Assembly (NCBI GenBank): GCA_016795245.1 | Contig: JAEUIA010000075.1 | Coordinates: forward strand, 100,737-164,736 | Origin: Planctomycetota bacterium | GTDB lineage: Bacteria > Planctomycetota > UBA1135 > GCA-002686595 | DNA length: 64,000 bases | Direction: 5' to 3' | Shown here: positions 9,209-18,189 of the stretch, one piece after another | Numbering within the stretch: the stretch's first letter is position 1 | How the letters are laid out: each line of letters opens with the position of its first letter | Notes under the pieces: generated by a model | Told to the model about the DNA's origin: nothing | Database searches by the model: none | What the model saw: only the letters and a program-made list of their open reading frames with translations | Translations under genes and position numbers: made by a program

Positions 9209-10501
9209 ATGTTGAACCTCGAACGCTCGCGCGCGGTCTTCGACGCCGCGCAAAAGATCATCCCCGGTGGCGTGAACAGTCCTGTGCGCGCCTATCGCTC
9301 GGTCGGCGGCACGCCGGTGCACATGGCGCGCGGCAAGGGCGCCTTGGTGTGGGATCTCGACGGCAATGAGTACGTCGATTTCGTGCTGAGCTACGGACCT
9401 TTGATCCTGGGCCACGCCGATCCGCGCGTCGTCGAAGCGATCACGAAGACGGCTGCGACCGGGACCGCTTTCGGCACGCCTTCGCAAGGCGAGCTCGACA
9501 TCGCGCGCATGATCTGCGAGCGCGTCGCGCCGTGTGAAATGGTGCGCCTCGTCAACTCCGGCACGGAAGCGACGATGAGTGCGCTGCGACTGGCGCGCGC
9601 GTTCACGAAACGTGACATCGTGCTCAAGTTCGACGGCAACTATCACGGCCACTGCGATTCGTTCCTCGTCAAAGCCGGATCGGGCGCGCTCACGCACGGC
9701 ACGCCGGATTCGCCAGGCGTGCCGAAATCGCTCGCGACGATGACCGTCGTCGCTCAGTACAACGACATCGAGAGCGTGCGCAAGCTGCTCGAAGCCAACC
9801 GCGACCAGGTGGCGTGCATCATCGTCGAGCCTGTGGCGGGAAACGTCGGCTTGATCCAGCCGGCCCCGGGCTTCTTGCTGGGTCTGCGGGACCTGTGCAC
9901 GGAGCACAAGGCGCTCTTGATCTTCGACGAAGTCATGACCGGCTTCCGCGTCGCGCGCGGCGGCTACCAGGAACTCTGCAAGGTCAGCCCGGACCTGATC
10001 ACGTTCGGCAAGGTGATCGGCGGCGGCGTGCCGGTCGGCGCCTACGGCGGTCGCGCCGACGTCATGTCGCGCATCTCGCCCGCCGGCGACGTCTATCAAG
10101 CCGGCACGCTGAGCGGCAATCCGCTCGCCGTCGCCGCGGGCCTCGCGACGCTGCGCGCGACCGACGCGCCGGGCTTCTACGCCGGGCTCGATACCCAGTC
10201 CGCGAAGCTCGCGCAGGGCATCGAGTCCGCCGCCAAGAAGCACGGCATCAACTGCCACGTCGGCCGCCAAGGTTCGATGCTGTGCCCTTACCTTTCGCCG
10301 ATCCCCGTGCGCACGCTCGCGCAAGCGATGGCCAGCGATCGCGAACAGTGGAAACGCTTCTTCCACGCCTTGCTCGAAAACGGAGTCCACGTCCCGCCGT
10401 CGCAGTTCGAAGCCTGGTTCGTGTCGAGCGCGCACGACGACGCGGTCATCGAGCGCGTGATCAAAGCCGTCGATTTGTCCTTCGCCAAGGTCAAGAACTG
10501 A
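9209..10501 (+). CDS. hemL: Glutamate-1-semialdehyde 2,1-aminomutase
   Basis: PLP enzyme that converts glutamate-1-semialdehyde to 5-aminolevulinate, the step between HemA and HemB. The 430-residue product has the GGVNSPVRA N-terminal motif, the substrate/PLP segment NSGTEATMSALRLAR, the FDEVMTGFR motif and the PLP-binding lysine in ITFGKVIGGGVPVGAYGG (Lys268). The ATG at 9209 gives the conserved N-terminus; a 63-base upstream extension is not conserved-looking. It is physically detached from the rest of the hem cluster by two opposite-strand genes. Confidence 0.97.
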   Translation: MLNLERSRAVFDAAQKIIPGGVNSPVRAYRSVGGTPVHMARGKGALVWDLDGNEYVDFVLSYGPLILGHADPRVVEAITKTAATGTAFGTPSQGELDIARMICERVAPCEMVRLVNSGTEATMSALRLARAFTKRDIVLKFDGNYHGHCDSFLVKAGSGALTHGTPDSPGVPKSLATMTVVAQYNDIESVRKLLEANRDQVACIIVEPVAGNVGLIQPAPGFLLGLRDLCTEHKALLIFDEVMTGFRVARGGYQELCKVSPDLITFGKVIGGGVPVGAYGGRADVMSRISPAGDVYQAGTLSGNPLAVAAGLATLRATDAPGFYAGLDTQSAKLAQGIESAAKKHGINCHVGRQGSMLCPYLSPIPVRTLAQAMASDREQWKRFFHALLENGVHVPPSQFEAWFVSSAHDDAVIERVIKAVDLSFAKVKN

Positions 10502-10594
10502 GTGCGCACGGCCCCCGGGAACCGTCTCGTTGCCCCCGCGAACACCCTAGGCCGGCCTCCACAAAACCCCTCACCTGACGCTTCCAGATGGCCT

Positions 10595-10635
10595 GTGGCT
10601 GAAAATCAGCCATCGAGTGGTTGATTTTCAGCCAC
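10595..10635. promoter_or_regulatory. Paired operator-like palindromes upstream of the DUF4143 ATPase
   Basis: Two 17-bp palindromes, tggctgaaaatcagcca (10596-10612) and tggttgattttcagcca (10618-10634), are separated by 5 bp, so their centres are 22 bp apart, about two helical turns. The whole block also forms a 14-bp perfect inverted repeat (10595-10608 with 10622-10635). The arrangement suggests a binding site for a dimeric regulator acting on the gene that follows. A transcript hairpin is the alternative reading. Confidence 0.6.
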
Positions 10636-10656
10636 ATTGTGACGATCTTCGAGTGC

Positions 10657-11931
10657 ATGCTCGCGCGCCATCTGGAGGGCCGCATTCTGGCCGGACTGGC
10701 CGACAGCCCGGTCGTCTTTCTGCAGGGCCCGCGTCAATGCGGCAAGAGCACACTCGTTCAGGCGATCGCCTCAGGCCGTCATCGCGCGCGCTACATCTCG
10801 CTCGACGATCCGGCGCAGCTCGCAGCTGCGCGCTCGGATCCCACTGGATTCCTGGCCGGCTTCGACCGCAACGTGGTGATCGACGAAGTGCAGTCGGCAC
10901 CCGAGCTCTTCCCGGTGTTGAAACGAGCCGTGGATCGCGATCGAACCCCGGGTCGCTTCCTCCTGACGGGATCGGCCAATGCGCTGGTAGTGCCAGAGAT
11001 GGCGCGTGCGCTCACCGGCCGCGTGGACCTGGTGACGCTGCAAGGTCTGTCCCAAGGCGAAATAGCCGGTCGACGTGACGGCTTCGTGGACTGGGCTTTC
11101 TCTGACGAGCGGATCCCGATCGACCTCGAGACACCGCGCGATCTACCGACACGCGTCATCGCCGGTGGTTTCCCTGAAGTCATCGCACGCCGGACGTCTG
11201 AGCGCCGAGCAGCGTGGTTCGATTCGTACATCACCACTTTGGTCCAACGTGACGTACGCGACCTGGCCCAGATCGACATGCTCGCGTCGCTTCCCACCCT
11301 CCTTCGAATGTGTGCTGCCCGCGTGGGCGGTCTGTTGAACTTTTCGGAGCTTGCGCGCACCGTCTCGCTCTCCCAGACGACACTCAAGCGCTACTTCACC
11401 CTGCTCGAGGCTGTCTTTCTCCTACATCGCCTTCCGGCCTGGCACGCCAACCTCGGCAAGCGCCTCGTCAGAAGTCCCAAGGTGTTCCTGCACGACAGCG
11501 GGCTCGCGTGTCACTTGCAGGGCGTCGATGCTTCATCTTGGAACGACCCGGCCACACGACGTGGGCCGTTGCTCGAGACGTTTGCGCTCGGTGAACTCGA
11601 GCGTCAATCCGGATGGAGCAGGTTGCGCACGACTCTGCACCACTATCGCTCGCACGCGGGAGAAGAAGTGGACTTCGTACTCGAGGATTCGCAGGGCCGC
11701 ATCGTATGCGTCGAGATCAAGGCCGCCGCGACGCCCAAGTCGGAAGATGTGGCCGCGATGCGCAAGCTCGCCGCTGAACTAGGGCCGCGCTGTGTGCGCT
11801 GCGTGCTTCTGACCACCGGGAGCGGCGCGATTTCATACGACGCTCGTGTTCACGCGCTTCCGATCTCAGCCCTGTGGTCCATCGAGGCCCCAAAACATGG
11901 CCGAAAGTCAGCAGGCACACGGGTCGAATGA
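10657..11931 (+). CDS. AAA family ATPase with DUF4143 domain
   Basis: The 424-residue protein has the two-part layout of the AAA_14/DUF4143 family: an N-terminal P-loop ATPase with Walker A GPRQCGKST (residues 24-32), Walker B NVVIDEVQ (~72-79) and a sensor segment FLLTGSAN, followed by a C-terminal DUF4143 domain containing an HHYRSHAGEEVDFVLE stretch that resembles a degenerate PD-(D/E)XK-type core. Cellular role is not established for most members. The ATG at 10657 was preferred; a TTG at 10621 would lie inside the palindromic block. It stands alone between hemL and an unrelated gene, as expected of a mobile accessory gene. Confidence 0.85.
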   Translation: MLARHLEGRILAGLADSPVVFLQGPRQCGKSTLVQAIASGRHRARYISLDDPAQLAAARSDPTGFLAGFDRNVVIDEVQSAPELFPVLKRAVDRDRTPGRFLLTGSANALVVPEMARALTGRVDLVTLQGLSQGEIAGRRDGFVDWAFSDERIPIDLETPRDLPTRVIAGGFPEVIARRTSERRAAWFDSYITTLVQRDVRDLAQIDMLASLPTLLRMCAARVGGLLNFSELARTVSLSQTTLKRYFTLLEAVFLLHRLPAWHANLGKRLVRSPKVFLHDSGLACHLQGVDASSWNDPATRRGPLLETFALGELERQSGWSRLRTTLHHYRSHAGEEVDFVLEDSQGRIVCVEIKAAATPKSEDVAAMRKLAAELGPRCVRCVLLTTGSGAISYDARVHALPISALWSIEAPKHGRKSAGTRVE

Positions 11932-12015
11932 TCTGACTGCTCACCTACGAGCGGCGGTGACTCGTGTGGGCGAGCATGATCCACTGCCTTTCGGACCCGC
12001 CGCGTACACCATTCC

Positions 12016-12642
12016 ATGCCGTCACTGATCGCACATTGGCCCCAAGCCGACCAGCGCGCACTGCTGGACGACTTGAACTACCTGAACCTCGCCGAGATGC
12101 GCACGTTCTGCAGAGCGCACGCGATCCCCTACGCGATCTGCGTCGAGACCAAGACAGGCGAGCTGCGCAAGACGGCGGACACCGACCGCAAGTCGGTCGT
12201 GCTCGCGCGCGTCCGGCGCTACCTGAAGACGGGTCGCGTGCCGCAGGCGACGTGTTTTCCCGCGCACATCGTGCGCGAAGACGCGCTGCCGAAGAGGCTC
12301 ACCCCCTCTGACCGTCTCTACTACGGCCATTACGAGAAGCACAACCCGGTGATGATCAACCTGCTGAAGCGCCTGACCGATGGCCGCTTCCGAAGCGGCG
12401 CGCTCGCGCGCATCCTCGCGCGTGAATTCTGGTCGGCCGGCAAGGCGCCGACTTTCGCCGAATTCGCCGCCGCGTGGTCGCGCGCGAACCCCAAAGGACT
12501 CGGGATCGCCGACGGGCTGCACCCCGAAGCTGCCTGGCTGACCGATCGTGCGCGCGGCACCGCGGACAAGAACTGGAAAGCTCGGCGCGCCCAGATCGCA
12601 GCGCGTGTTCTGAAGGCGCTGCGGACAATTCCGCGTCCATGA
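12016..12642 (+). CDS. Uncharacterised protein with SAP-like N-terminus
   Basis: A soluble basic protein of 208 residues that I do not recognise. The N-terminal 80 residues (LNYLNLAEMRTFCRAHAIPY, then a KTGELRKT...RKSVVLARVRRYLKTG helix) look like a helix-extended-loop-helix SAP-type nucleic-acid-binding unit. The second half has many aromatic and basic residues (RLYYGHYEKHNPVMINLLKR) and a Lys/Arg-rich tail. No signal peptide or membrane segment. It starts 84 bp after the ATPase gene and could be co-transcribed with it. DNA or RNA binding is an inference from composition. Confidence 0.6.
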   Translation: MPSLIAHWPQADQRALLDDLNYLNLAEMRTFCRAHAIPYAICVETKTGELRKTADTDRKSVVLARVRRYLKTGRVPQATCFPAHIVREDALPKRLTPSDRLYYGHYEKHNPVMINLLKRLTDGRFRSGALARILAREFWSAGKAPTFAEFAAAWSRANPKGLGIADGLHPEAAWLTDRARGTADKNWKARRAQIAARVLKALRTIPRP

Positions 12643-12756
12643 AACCGTGCACGTCGCAGAGGCAATACGCGAATCATCGAGCGGTTTAGGGCTCAATTCA
12701 ACATCTTGTCGTGCCGCCCGTTGTGACGAACGGCCCCGCGGACCACAATCTCGCCC

Positions 12757-13353
12757 ATGACCGCACACGATCCCGTTCGTTCTGCATTCGACGACGCGCA
12801 AGCGACCTTGACCGCGTTCCTCGCCGACCCTGCGTGCCTGGACAGTGTGCGCCGCTTCGTCGCGGCTGCGTCCAAGACGCTCACGCACGGCGGCCTGCTC
12901 ATGTCGTGCGGCAACGGCGGCAGCATGTGCGATGCGATGCACTTCGCCGAGGAATGGACCGGGCGCTTCCGCAAGGACCGTTCAGCCTTGCCTGCGATCG
13001 CATTCAGCGACCCGTCGCAGCTCACGTGCATCGCCAACGACTTCGGTTACGACGAAGTGTTCGCGCGCTCGGTCGAAGCCTACGGCAAACACGGCGACTT
13101 GCTCGTCGCGATCTCCACCAGCGGCGGCAGCCCGAACATCCTGCGCGCGCTCGAAGTCGCCAAGGCGCGCGGCATCACGACCGTCGGCTTGCTCGGCAAG
13201 GGCGGGGGCAAGGCCAAGGACCTGTGCGACATCCCGATCATCGTTCCGCTGGCGACCACCAGCGATCGCATCCAAGAGATCCACATCAAGGTGCTGCACA
13301 TCGCGATCGAAACAGTCGAGCGCGAACTGTTCCCGGCCAACTACCGCGGCTGA
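12757..13353 (+). CDS. gmhA: Phosphoheptose isomerase (sedoheptulose-7-phosphate isomerase)
   Basis: SIS-domain isomerase that converts sedoheptulose 7-phosphate to glycero-manno-heptose 7-phosphate, the first step to the ADP-heptose of lipopolysaccharide core. The 198-residue product has the sugar-phosphate-binding loops SCGNGGSMCDAMHFAEE (residues 50-66) and AISTSGGSPNILRALE, and a C-terminal IQEIHIKVLHIAIETVE helix with catalytic Glu/His residues as in GmhA. No other heptose gene is nearby. Its 3' end overlaps the convergent small flagellar-operon gene by 13 bp. Confidence 0.9.
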   Translation: MTAHDPVRSAFDDAQATLTAFLADPACLDSVRRFVAAASKTLTHGGLLMSCGNGGSMCDAMHFAEEWTGRFRKDRSALPAIAFSDPSQLTCIANDFGYDEVFARSVEAYGKHGDLLVAISTSGGSPNILRALEVAKARGITTVGLLGKGGGKAKDLCDIPIIVPLATTSDRIQEIHIKVLHIAIETVERELFPANYRG

Positions 13354-13643
13354 TCGTTCTTCGGCGTACCCGCCGCTGCCGACTGCACTTTCGCGCGATA
13401 GGCCTCGATCAGCTGCAGCGCACCTTGCAGCGAATCGCGCGCCTCGTCGACGGCGCCGGAGAGTTCGCTGGCGGCAACGTCCTTCGTGCTCGTCTTCTCG
13501 AGCTCGCGCGCGCGATCGGCGAGCTGATCGAGCAACGCGCGAAAGGCCGGACCACTTTCCGCCGTGCCGCCGGCGGGCGCGCGCGGTGCGTTGCTCGCAC
13601 CGCCAACTTGTGAAATCGAAACGGGATCGACCATGTGGCTCAC
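13341..13643 (-). CDS. Small helical protein of unknown function, last gene of the flagellar operon
   Basis: A 100-residue protein I cannot assign. It is likely real because its GTG start (13643) overlaps the flgL stop (GTGA), the signature of translational coupling, and it keeps the operon's codon style. The C-terminal two thirds (FRALLDQLADRARELEKTST, then LSGAVDEARDSLQGALQLIEAYRAKV) are predicted to be amphipathic helices; the N-terminus is low complexity. A role as a small secretion chaperone or regulator of late flagellar assembly is a guess from position, since the slot after flgL is often held by fliW or csrA, neither of which it resembles. Confidence 0.6.
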   Translation of the reverse strand: MSHMVDPVSISQVGGASNAPRAPAGGTAESGPAFRALLDQLADRARELEKTSTKDVAASELSGAVDEARDSLQGALQLIEAYRAKVQSAAAGTPKNDQPR

Positions 13644-15073
13644 CTCAAGTAATCCAGAAGCGACGTGCGCAGCATACGCGAGCCCGTCGATTGGACGAGT
13701 TCAAGCGTTTGCTGAGCGCGTGTGATTTCGAGCACCGCAGAGGTCAGGTCTACGTCTTCGACCTTCTCCAAGCGGCCCTGCAATTCGATACTACGCCCGT
13801 TCAAGCGCTCTTGCACGTCCGTTGTGCGGGCGCTGCGCGAGCCGAGCGCGCTCAATCCGACGAGCACGTCGTCGTGTTTCGCGTCGAGCTCGACGAGGCG
13901 CGAGCCGAGCCGCTTCTGCAGCTCCTGAGTCGACATGCCGGACGGATTGCGCAGGTCTGCGACGAGCCCCCCGATGATGTCGAACGCATTCGACGTGCCG
14001 CCGAAGTTCACGAGGTCACGCCCGGAGCGCGTGATCCCGGTCGTGTTCAAGTGGATGATCGCTCCGCTGACCGCATCAGTCAGCTGCAGGTTGGTCTCGG
14101 TCAGGTCGATCGTGGTGAAGTTCGTGCCGTCGATCGACACCGAACCGGTTCCCGTCGCGCTGCCGGACAAATCGACTCCGCTCCAAGCACTGAAATCGAA
14201 GTGTACTTCCGCACCATTCTCGTCTTTGGCGATCACCCCGGTGCGCTGCCCGCTTGCGGCTGACGGTATCGGAGTCCAGGCACCGGTGCCGAGTCGCACC
14301 TGATTGTTCGCCGCGTCGACTTCGACGGAGCGCGTGCCGATCAACGTGTCGTTCGCGCCGCCGTTCGCCAGCACGATGCCGGCGCCGAGCACGGCATTCG
14401 TCGCGTCGTGACGCACCGTCAGTTCCTCGAACGCCACGCCCTGATCCTTGCTCGTCCCGGCTCGCGCGCCGGTCAAGCCCGCGTACTTCGTTCCGGTGGG
14501 CGACCATTTGGCGAAGAGCTGGTTCCCGGGCAGGCTCGTTTCGACCTCATCGCCCGCGCCGATCGTCGCGCGCGCGGCCGAACCGCTGCCCTGCCACACG
14601 ATGCGCTTCTGACCGTTCACCGTCACTTCGGCGAAGGGCGGCTGCTTCGAGTTCGTGCCGCCGAACAGGTACGTGCCGTCGGACTGCGTGTTCGCGATCT
14701 GCAGCAGTTGCAATCCGAGCTGTTCGATCTCGTTCGCCAGCGCCTGACGCGAGCTGGCGTTCATCGTGTCGCTCATCCCGCGCACGACCAACTCGCGCAC
14801 CGACGCCAACGTGGCGTTCGCGTCGTTCGCCAGAACCGCCGACTCGTCGAGCCGCGAGCGCGCGTCGCCGGCCGCCGTGAGGTAGCGACCGATGTCCGCC
14901 TGGCTGTTGCGCAACGCGAGCGCGACCGCCGAGCCGCCCGGATCGTCGGACGGACGGTTGATGCGCTTGCCGGACGAAACTTGCTGCTGGTACAGCGCAA
15001 GCTTGCCGTAGTTGGTCTTGAGGTTCGACTCAAGCACCGAGTAGAACTGACTCTGTGTGATGCGGGCAGCCAT
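13640..15073 (-). CDS. flgL: Flagellar hook-filament junction protein FlgL
   Basis: Hook-associated protein 3, which joins hook to filament outside the cell and is exported by the flagellar type III system. The 477-residue protein shows the flagellin-like N-terminal coiled coil (MAARITQSQFYSVLESNLK, then QQVSSGKRINRPSDDP) and the matching C-terminal helix (VDLTSAVLEITRAQQTLELV). The middle is a long insert. The ATG at 15073 was chosen over a longer upstream reading because it starts exactly at the conserved D0 helix and lies 5 bp after the flgK stop. Confidence 0.93.
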   Translation of the reverse strand: MAARITQSQFYSVLESNLKTNYGKLALYQQQVSSGKRINRPSDDPGGSAVALALRNSQADIGRYLTAAGDARSRLDESAVLANDANATLASVRELVVRGMSDTMNASSRQALANEIEQLGLQLLQIANTQSDGTYLFGGTNSKQPPFAEVTVNGQKRIVWQGSGSAARATIGAGDEVETSLPGNQLFAKWSPTGTKYAGLTGARAGTSKDQGVAFEELTVRHDATNAVLGAGIVLANGGANDTLIGTRSVEVDAANNQVRLGTGAWTPIPSAASGQRTGVIAKDENGAEVHFDFSAWSGVDLSGSATGTGSVSIDGTNFTTIDLTETNLQLTDAVSGAIIHLNTTGITRSGRDLVNFGGTSNAFDIIGGLVADLRNPSGMSTQELQKRLGSRLVELDAKHDDVLVGLSALGSRSARTTDVQERLNGRSIELQGRLEKVEDVDLTSAVLEITRAQQTLELVQSTGSRMLRTSLLDYLR

Positions 15074-15078
15074 GGTTG

Positions 15079-17418
15079 TCACACGAGCCGCATGAGCTCG
15101 TCCTGAAGGTTGCTGACGACGGAGAGGAACCGCGCCGCCGCGGCGTACGCTTGTTGGAAGCGCTCGAAGTCGATCAATTCTTCGTCCACATTCACGCCGG
15201 AAATGGACTGTCTCCGCGATTCCAGGCCGTTCATCACGACTTGCTCGGTGTCGTACATGCCTTGCGTCGAGCTGGCATCCGAAGCTACCGACACGATGAG
15301 CGCGTTGTAGTGCGTGCTCACCGATTGCCCACCGTAGGCGTCGATGGCGAGTTCGTCGACGCCGGCCAGCGCCAGGAGCGCACCGTTGTCGCCGCTCGCG
15401 CCGGTGCCACTGGTCGAGAGTCGCGACGGATCGGCGCGAATGTCGGCTCGAATCGCGAAGGTGGCGGCATTCGTGCCCGTCACGAGCGCGTTCACTCCCA
15501 GAGCTGCGAGGACGTCCGACGTGTCTGCGTCGGCAATCGCGGCGACCGACGCGACGTCGCCGTTCGATTTGGACAGAGTTCCGAGCTGGAACGATACCGA
15601 CAGCCCGTTCGCGAACGCGATCGGCGTGCCGGGCACGTAATCCTGACCGACAGCGAGGGTAGTGATCTTGTTGCCGTTCTGATCGAACACATCGACGCCC
15701 AGGCCGGCCGTCGTGCCGATCGTGCCGTCGCCGGAGGGAACGAACGTGTAGGTCTGGTTCGTCGTACCTGAGTACGTGCCGCTGATCTGAGGCGTCGCGG
15801 GATTCGTTTGCCCCGTAGCTGTCTGCCCCGCGGTCCAACCCAGCGTCGTGAGCGCGGTGCCGCTCGTCGCTTGGATCGTTGCGCTCGTGCCTTGAGTCAG
15901 CGATTGGACGACGACGCGTCCGTCGACGACGACTGCGCGTGCTCCGATCGCCGAAAGCTGTCCGCCGGCGTTCATCGCTGCTGCCACTTCATCCGCACTC
16001 GCGCGGTTGATGTTGGCGAAGTCCGAGGACTGGAACGTGATCGTCGCGTTGCCGGTGGCGGTCGTGACCTGCAGCGTGCTGCCCGCCGTGAACGTATACG
16101 GTCCCTTGCGGCTGCCGAGCGACGCCGCTTGCCCGCCGAACGTCCCGTATGAATCCGGCGCGGAAGCGGTGCGTTGCGCAAAGTCGAAGCCGTATCCCGG
16201 ATCGGCTGTGAGATCGAGTCGGCCGTCGCTCGTGAGCGACGCCGAGAAGTGCCCGATGGCGTCGAGCTGTGCCACGAACTCACCGACGGTCATCGAATCC
16301 GGATCGATGGCGATGTTCGTCGTCTCGACTTCTCCGGTCGTCTTGTTCGTGACCGACACGCGCAGGTTGCCGCTCGTGATCGGGAACGTCAGCCCCGTAT
16401 GCGACAAGGTCTCGTCCGTGACGAGGTTGTCGCCGTCCTGATCGACGAAAGCGTACGCGCCCATCATCGACGAGAACGGCCCGCCGGACGGTACGCCTGT
16501 CGAGTGTGCGCGATTCAGTTGGAACGCGACTTGACGCGCGAGTGCGTCGACCTCGTTCTTGCGCTGGCCGGAAGCGTCGTTCGCAACCGAGATCAACCCG
16601 GCAAGTGCTCCCGACCGCGGGGTCAGTGGACCAGCGTGACCGGCGATCTGCAGTACGACACTGCGGTCAGGTCCGGTTTCGGCGCGCAGCGCGTAAGCAT
16701 TGACCGGTCCGACCAGCAACTGCCCGCCGACCTGCACCGTCATCGCGCCGTTCGGGTTCTCGTACGCCTTGACGTCGACGAAACCGCCCAGTTCGCGCAA
16801 CGCTTGATCGCGTTGATCGCGCATGTCGTTCGCGGGCACACCGCCGGCTTCGAACTCGGGAATGCTGCGGTTCAACGTGGCGATGCGGTTCGCCAGCGTG
16901 TTCACGCGCTCGACCATCCCGCGGATCTCGGTGCGCGTGTCGTGTGCGAGCTCGTCGAGGCTGCCCGAGAGGCTGTTGAAGCGCCGTGCCAGGTCGGTTC
17001 CGGCCGAAACGACGCTTTGGCGCACGCTTTGTTCAGACGGATCCGCTGCGAGGCGTGAGAAGCTCGCGAACAGGTTCTGCAACTTGGTCGACAGGCCGTC
17101 GGAACCCGGCTCGCCATAGAGCGACTCGAGCTGCGACAAGCCGCTCAAGCGCGCGTCCAGGAAGGCCATCATTCCCGAGCTCGTCGCCAGGCGTCGGCCG
17201 ATGAATTGATCCGCCAGACGGCGCACGGCGCCGGCCTCGACGCCGCTGCCGACGGCGATGCCGTTCAGGATCTGCGAACCGGACGACGACAGGATCACTT
17301 CCTGGCGCGAGTATCCGGGAGTTCCGACGTTGGCGACGTTGTGACCGGCGGTGTCGAGCCCGGATTGGGCCGCGAGAAGCGCCTTGAGTCCGACGTTTAG
17401 GCTACTGATGCTCGACAT
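15079..17418 (-). CDS. flgK: Flagellar hook-associated protein FlgK
   Basis: Hook-associated protein 1, the first junction protein between hook and filament. The N-terminus (SSISSLNVGLKALLAAQSGL, then NVANVGTPGYSRQEV at ~28-42) is the conserved rod/hook-family motif, and the C-terminus has INVDEELIDFERFQQ-type residues (VNVDEELIDFERFQQAYAAAA) typical of FlgK. At 779 residues it is longer than the roughly 450-650 common in the family; the extra length is a Ser/Thr/Gly-rich central region, probably surface-exposed D2/D3-type domains. It begins 3 bp after flgN. Confidence 0.95.
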   Translation of the reverse strand: MSSISSLNVGLKALLAAQSGLDTAGHNVANVGTPGYSRQEVILSSSGSQILNGIAVGSGVEAGAVRRLADQFIGRRLATSSGMMAFLDARLSGLSQLESLYGEPGSDGLSTKLQNLFASFSRLAADPSEQSVRQSVVSAGTDLARRFNSLSGSLDELAHDTRTEIRGMVERVNTLANRIATLNRSIPEFEAGGVPANDMRDQRDQALRELGGFVDVKAYENPNGAMTVQVGGQLLVGPVNAYALRAETGPDRSVVLQIAGHAGPLTPRSGALAGLISVANDASGQRKNEVDALARQVAFQLNRAHSTGVPSGGPFSSMMGAYAFVDQDGDNLVTDETLSHTGLTFPITSGNLRVSVTNKTTGEVETTNIAIDPDSMTVGEFVAQLDAIGHFSASLTSDGRLDLTADPGYGFDFAQRTASAPDSYGTFGGQAASLGSRKGPYTFTAGSTLQVTTATGNATITFQSSDFANINRASADEVAAAMNAGGQLSAIGARAVVVDGRVVVQSLTQGTSATIQATSGTALTTLGWTAGQTATGQTNPATPQISGTYSGTTNQTYTFVPSGDGTIGTTAGLGVDVFDQNGNKITTLAVGQDYVPGTPIAFANGLSVSFQLGTLSKSNGDVASVAAIADADTSDVLAALGVNALVTGTNAATFAIRADIRADPSRLSTSGTGASGDNGALLALAGVDELAIDAYGGQSVSTHYNALIVSVASDASSTQGMYDTEQVVMNGLESRRQSISGVNVDEELIDFERFQQAYAAAARFLSVVSNLQDELMRLV

Positions 17419-17421
17419 GGA

Positions 17422-17889
17422 TCACATCCGCGCGTCGAAAAGCGCGCCGGTGGCTCCCTCGGGAGCGTGAGTGCCGATGAGGGCGGTGATCGTCTCTTCG
17501 ACGATGCTCTTGTGAACGTGCACGAGCCGCGCGATGCGGCGATTGCGGCGCAACACTTCCGCGACGTGGGCGCGCAGCTCGGCACGCAACTCGTCGAGTC
17601 GCGTACCGGACGGGCCCGCGCGTTCGGCGATGCTTCCGAGCGTCAGCGTCTTGGGCGCGACGTTCCAGTGCGAGCCCAGTCGCGCGAAGATGAGTTCGCG
17701 ACGGCGCGCGCGCTCGATTTCGAGTTCGAGTTCACGGCCGACGAGTCCGGTTGCCTGCGTGATGTCCTCGGCCTTGCCGTCGACCAGAGCCTGCTCCTGG
17801 GCTTCGAGCGCCTTGACCAGCCGCTGCTTGCCGAGGATCTCGTCGCCGAGCCAGATCTCGAGTGCGTTGATGAAATTCTGCGGGATCAT
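17422..17889 (-). CDS. flgN: FlgN-like export chaperone
   Basis: A 155-residue, almost entirely helical protein. Its position between flgJ and flgK, and a pattern of N-terminal helices (IPQNFINALEIWLGDEILGK; LVKALEAQEQALVDGKAEDI; ELELEIERARRRELIF) ending in a helix bundle, match FlgN, the cytoplasmic chaperone for FlgK and FlgL. The ATG at 17889 overlaps the flgJ stop (ATGA). The family is weakly conserved, so the assignment leans on context as much as on sequence. Confidence 0.65.
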   Translation of the reverse strand: MIPQNFINALEIWLGDEILGKQRLVKALEAQEQALVDGKAEDITQATGLVGRELELEIERARRRELIFARLGSHWNVAPKTLTLGSIAERAGPSGTRLDELRAELRAHVAEVLRRNRRIARLVHVHKSIVEETITALIGTHAPEGATGALFDARM

Positions 17890-18188
17890 TGTTGCTCCTC
17901 GATTTTCCTCATGACGCTCTTCTCGATCATGTCGCGCAGGTGCAGCGAATCGTCCGCAGCCAGCGTCTTGCCGACGTGTTCGTCGAGCCACCCCGAGTAG
18001 ATGTCGCCGGCCGCGCCCTCGCCGAAGAAACCTTCGGGCACGGCGCGCCGCATTTCCTTGACGAACATCGTCGCCAGCATCGCTTCGAATTTCTCCGCGG
18101 TCTCGGGCGTCGTCGGCCCCTCGATCTCGGGACCGAGGGTGCGCAGCGAAGCGGACTGAAGTCCGACGGGCATGAACGGTGCGTCCAT
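17886..18188 (-). CDS. flgJ: Rod-binding protein, FlgJ N-terminal type
   Basis: A 100-residue protein consisting only of the rod-binding domain: ETAEKFEAMLATMFVKEMRR, then GDIYSGWLDEHVGKTLAADD. It caps or scaffolds the growing rod in the periplasm. The C-terminal muramidase domain found in enterobacterial FlgJ is missing, as in many other phyla, so a separate peptidoglycan hydrolase must open the wall. A GGAGG ribosome site precedes the ATG; the upstream flgI stop is 1 bp away. Confidence 0.85.
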   Translation of the reverse strand: MDAPFMPVGLQSASLRTLGPEIEGPTTPETAEKFEAMLATMFVKEMRRAVPEGFFGEGAAGDIYSGWLDEHVGKTLAADDSLHLRDMIEKSVMRKIEEQQ

Positions 18189-18189
18189 C

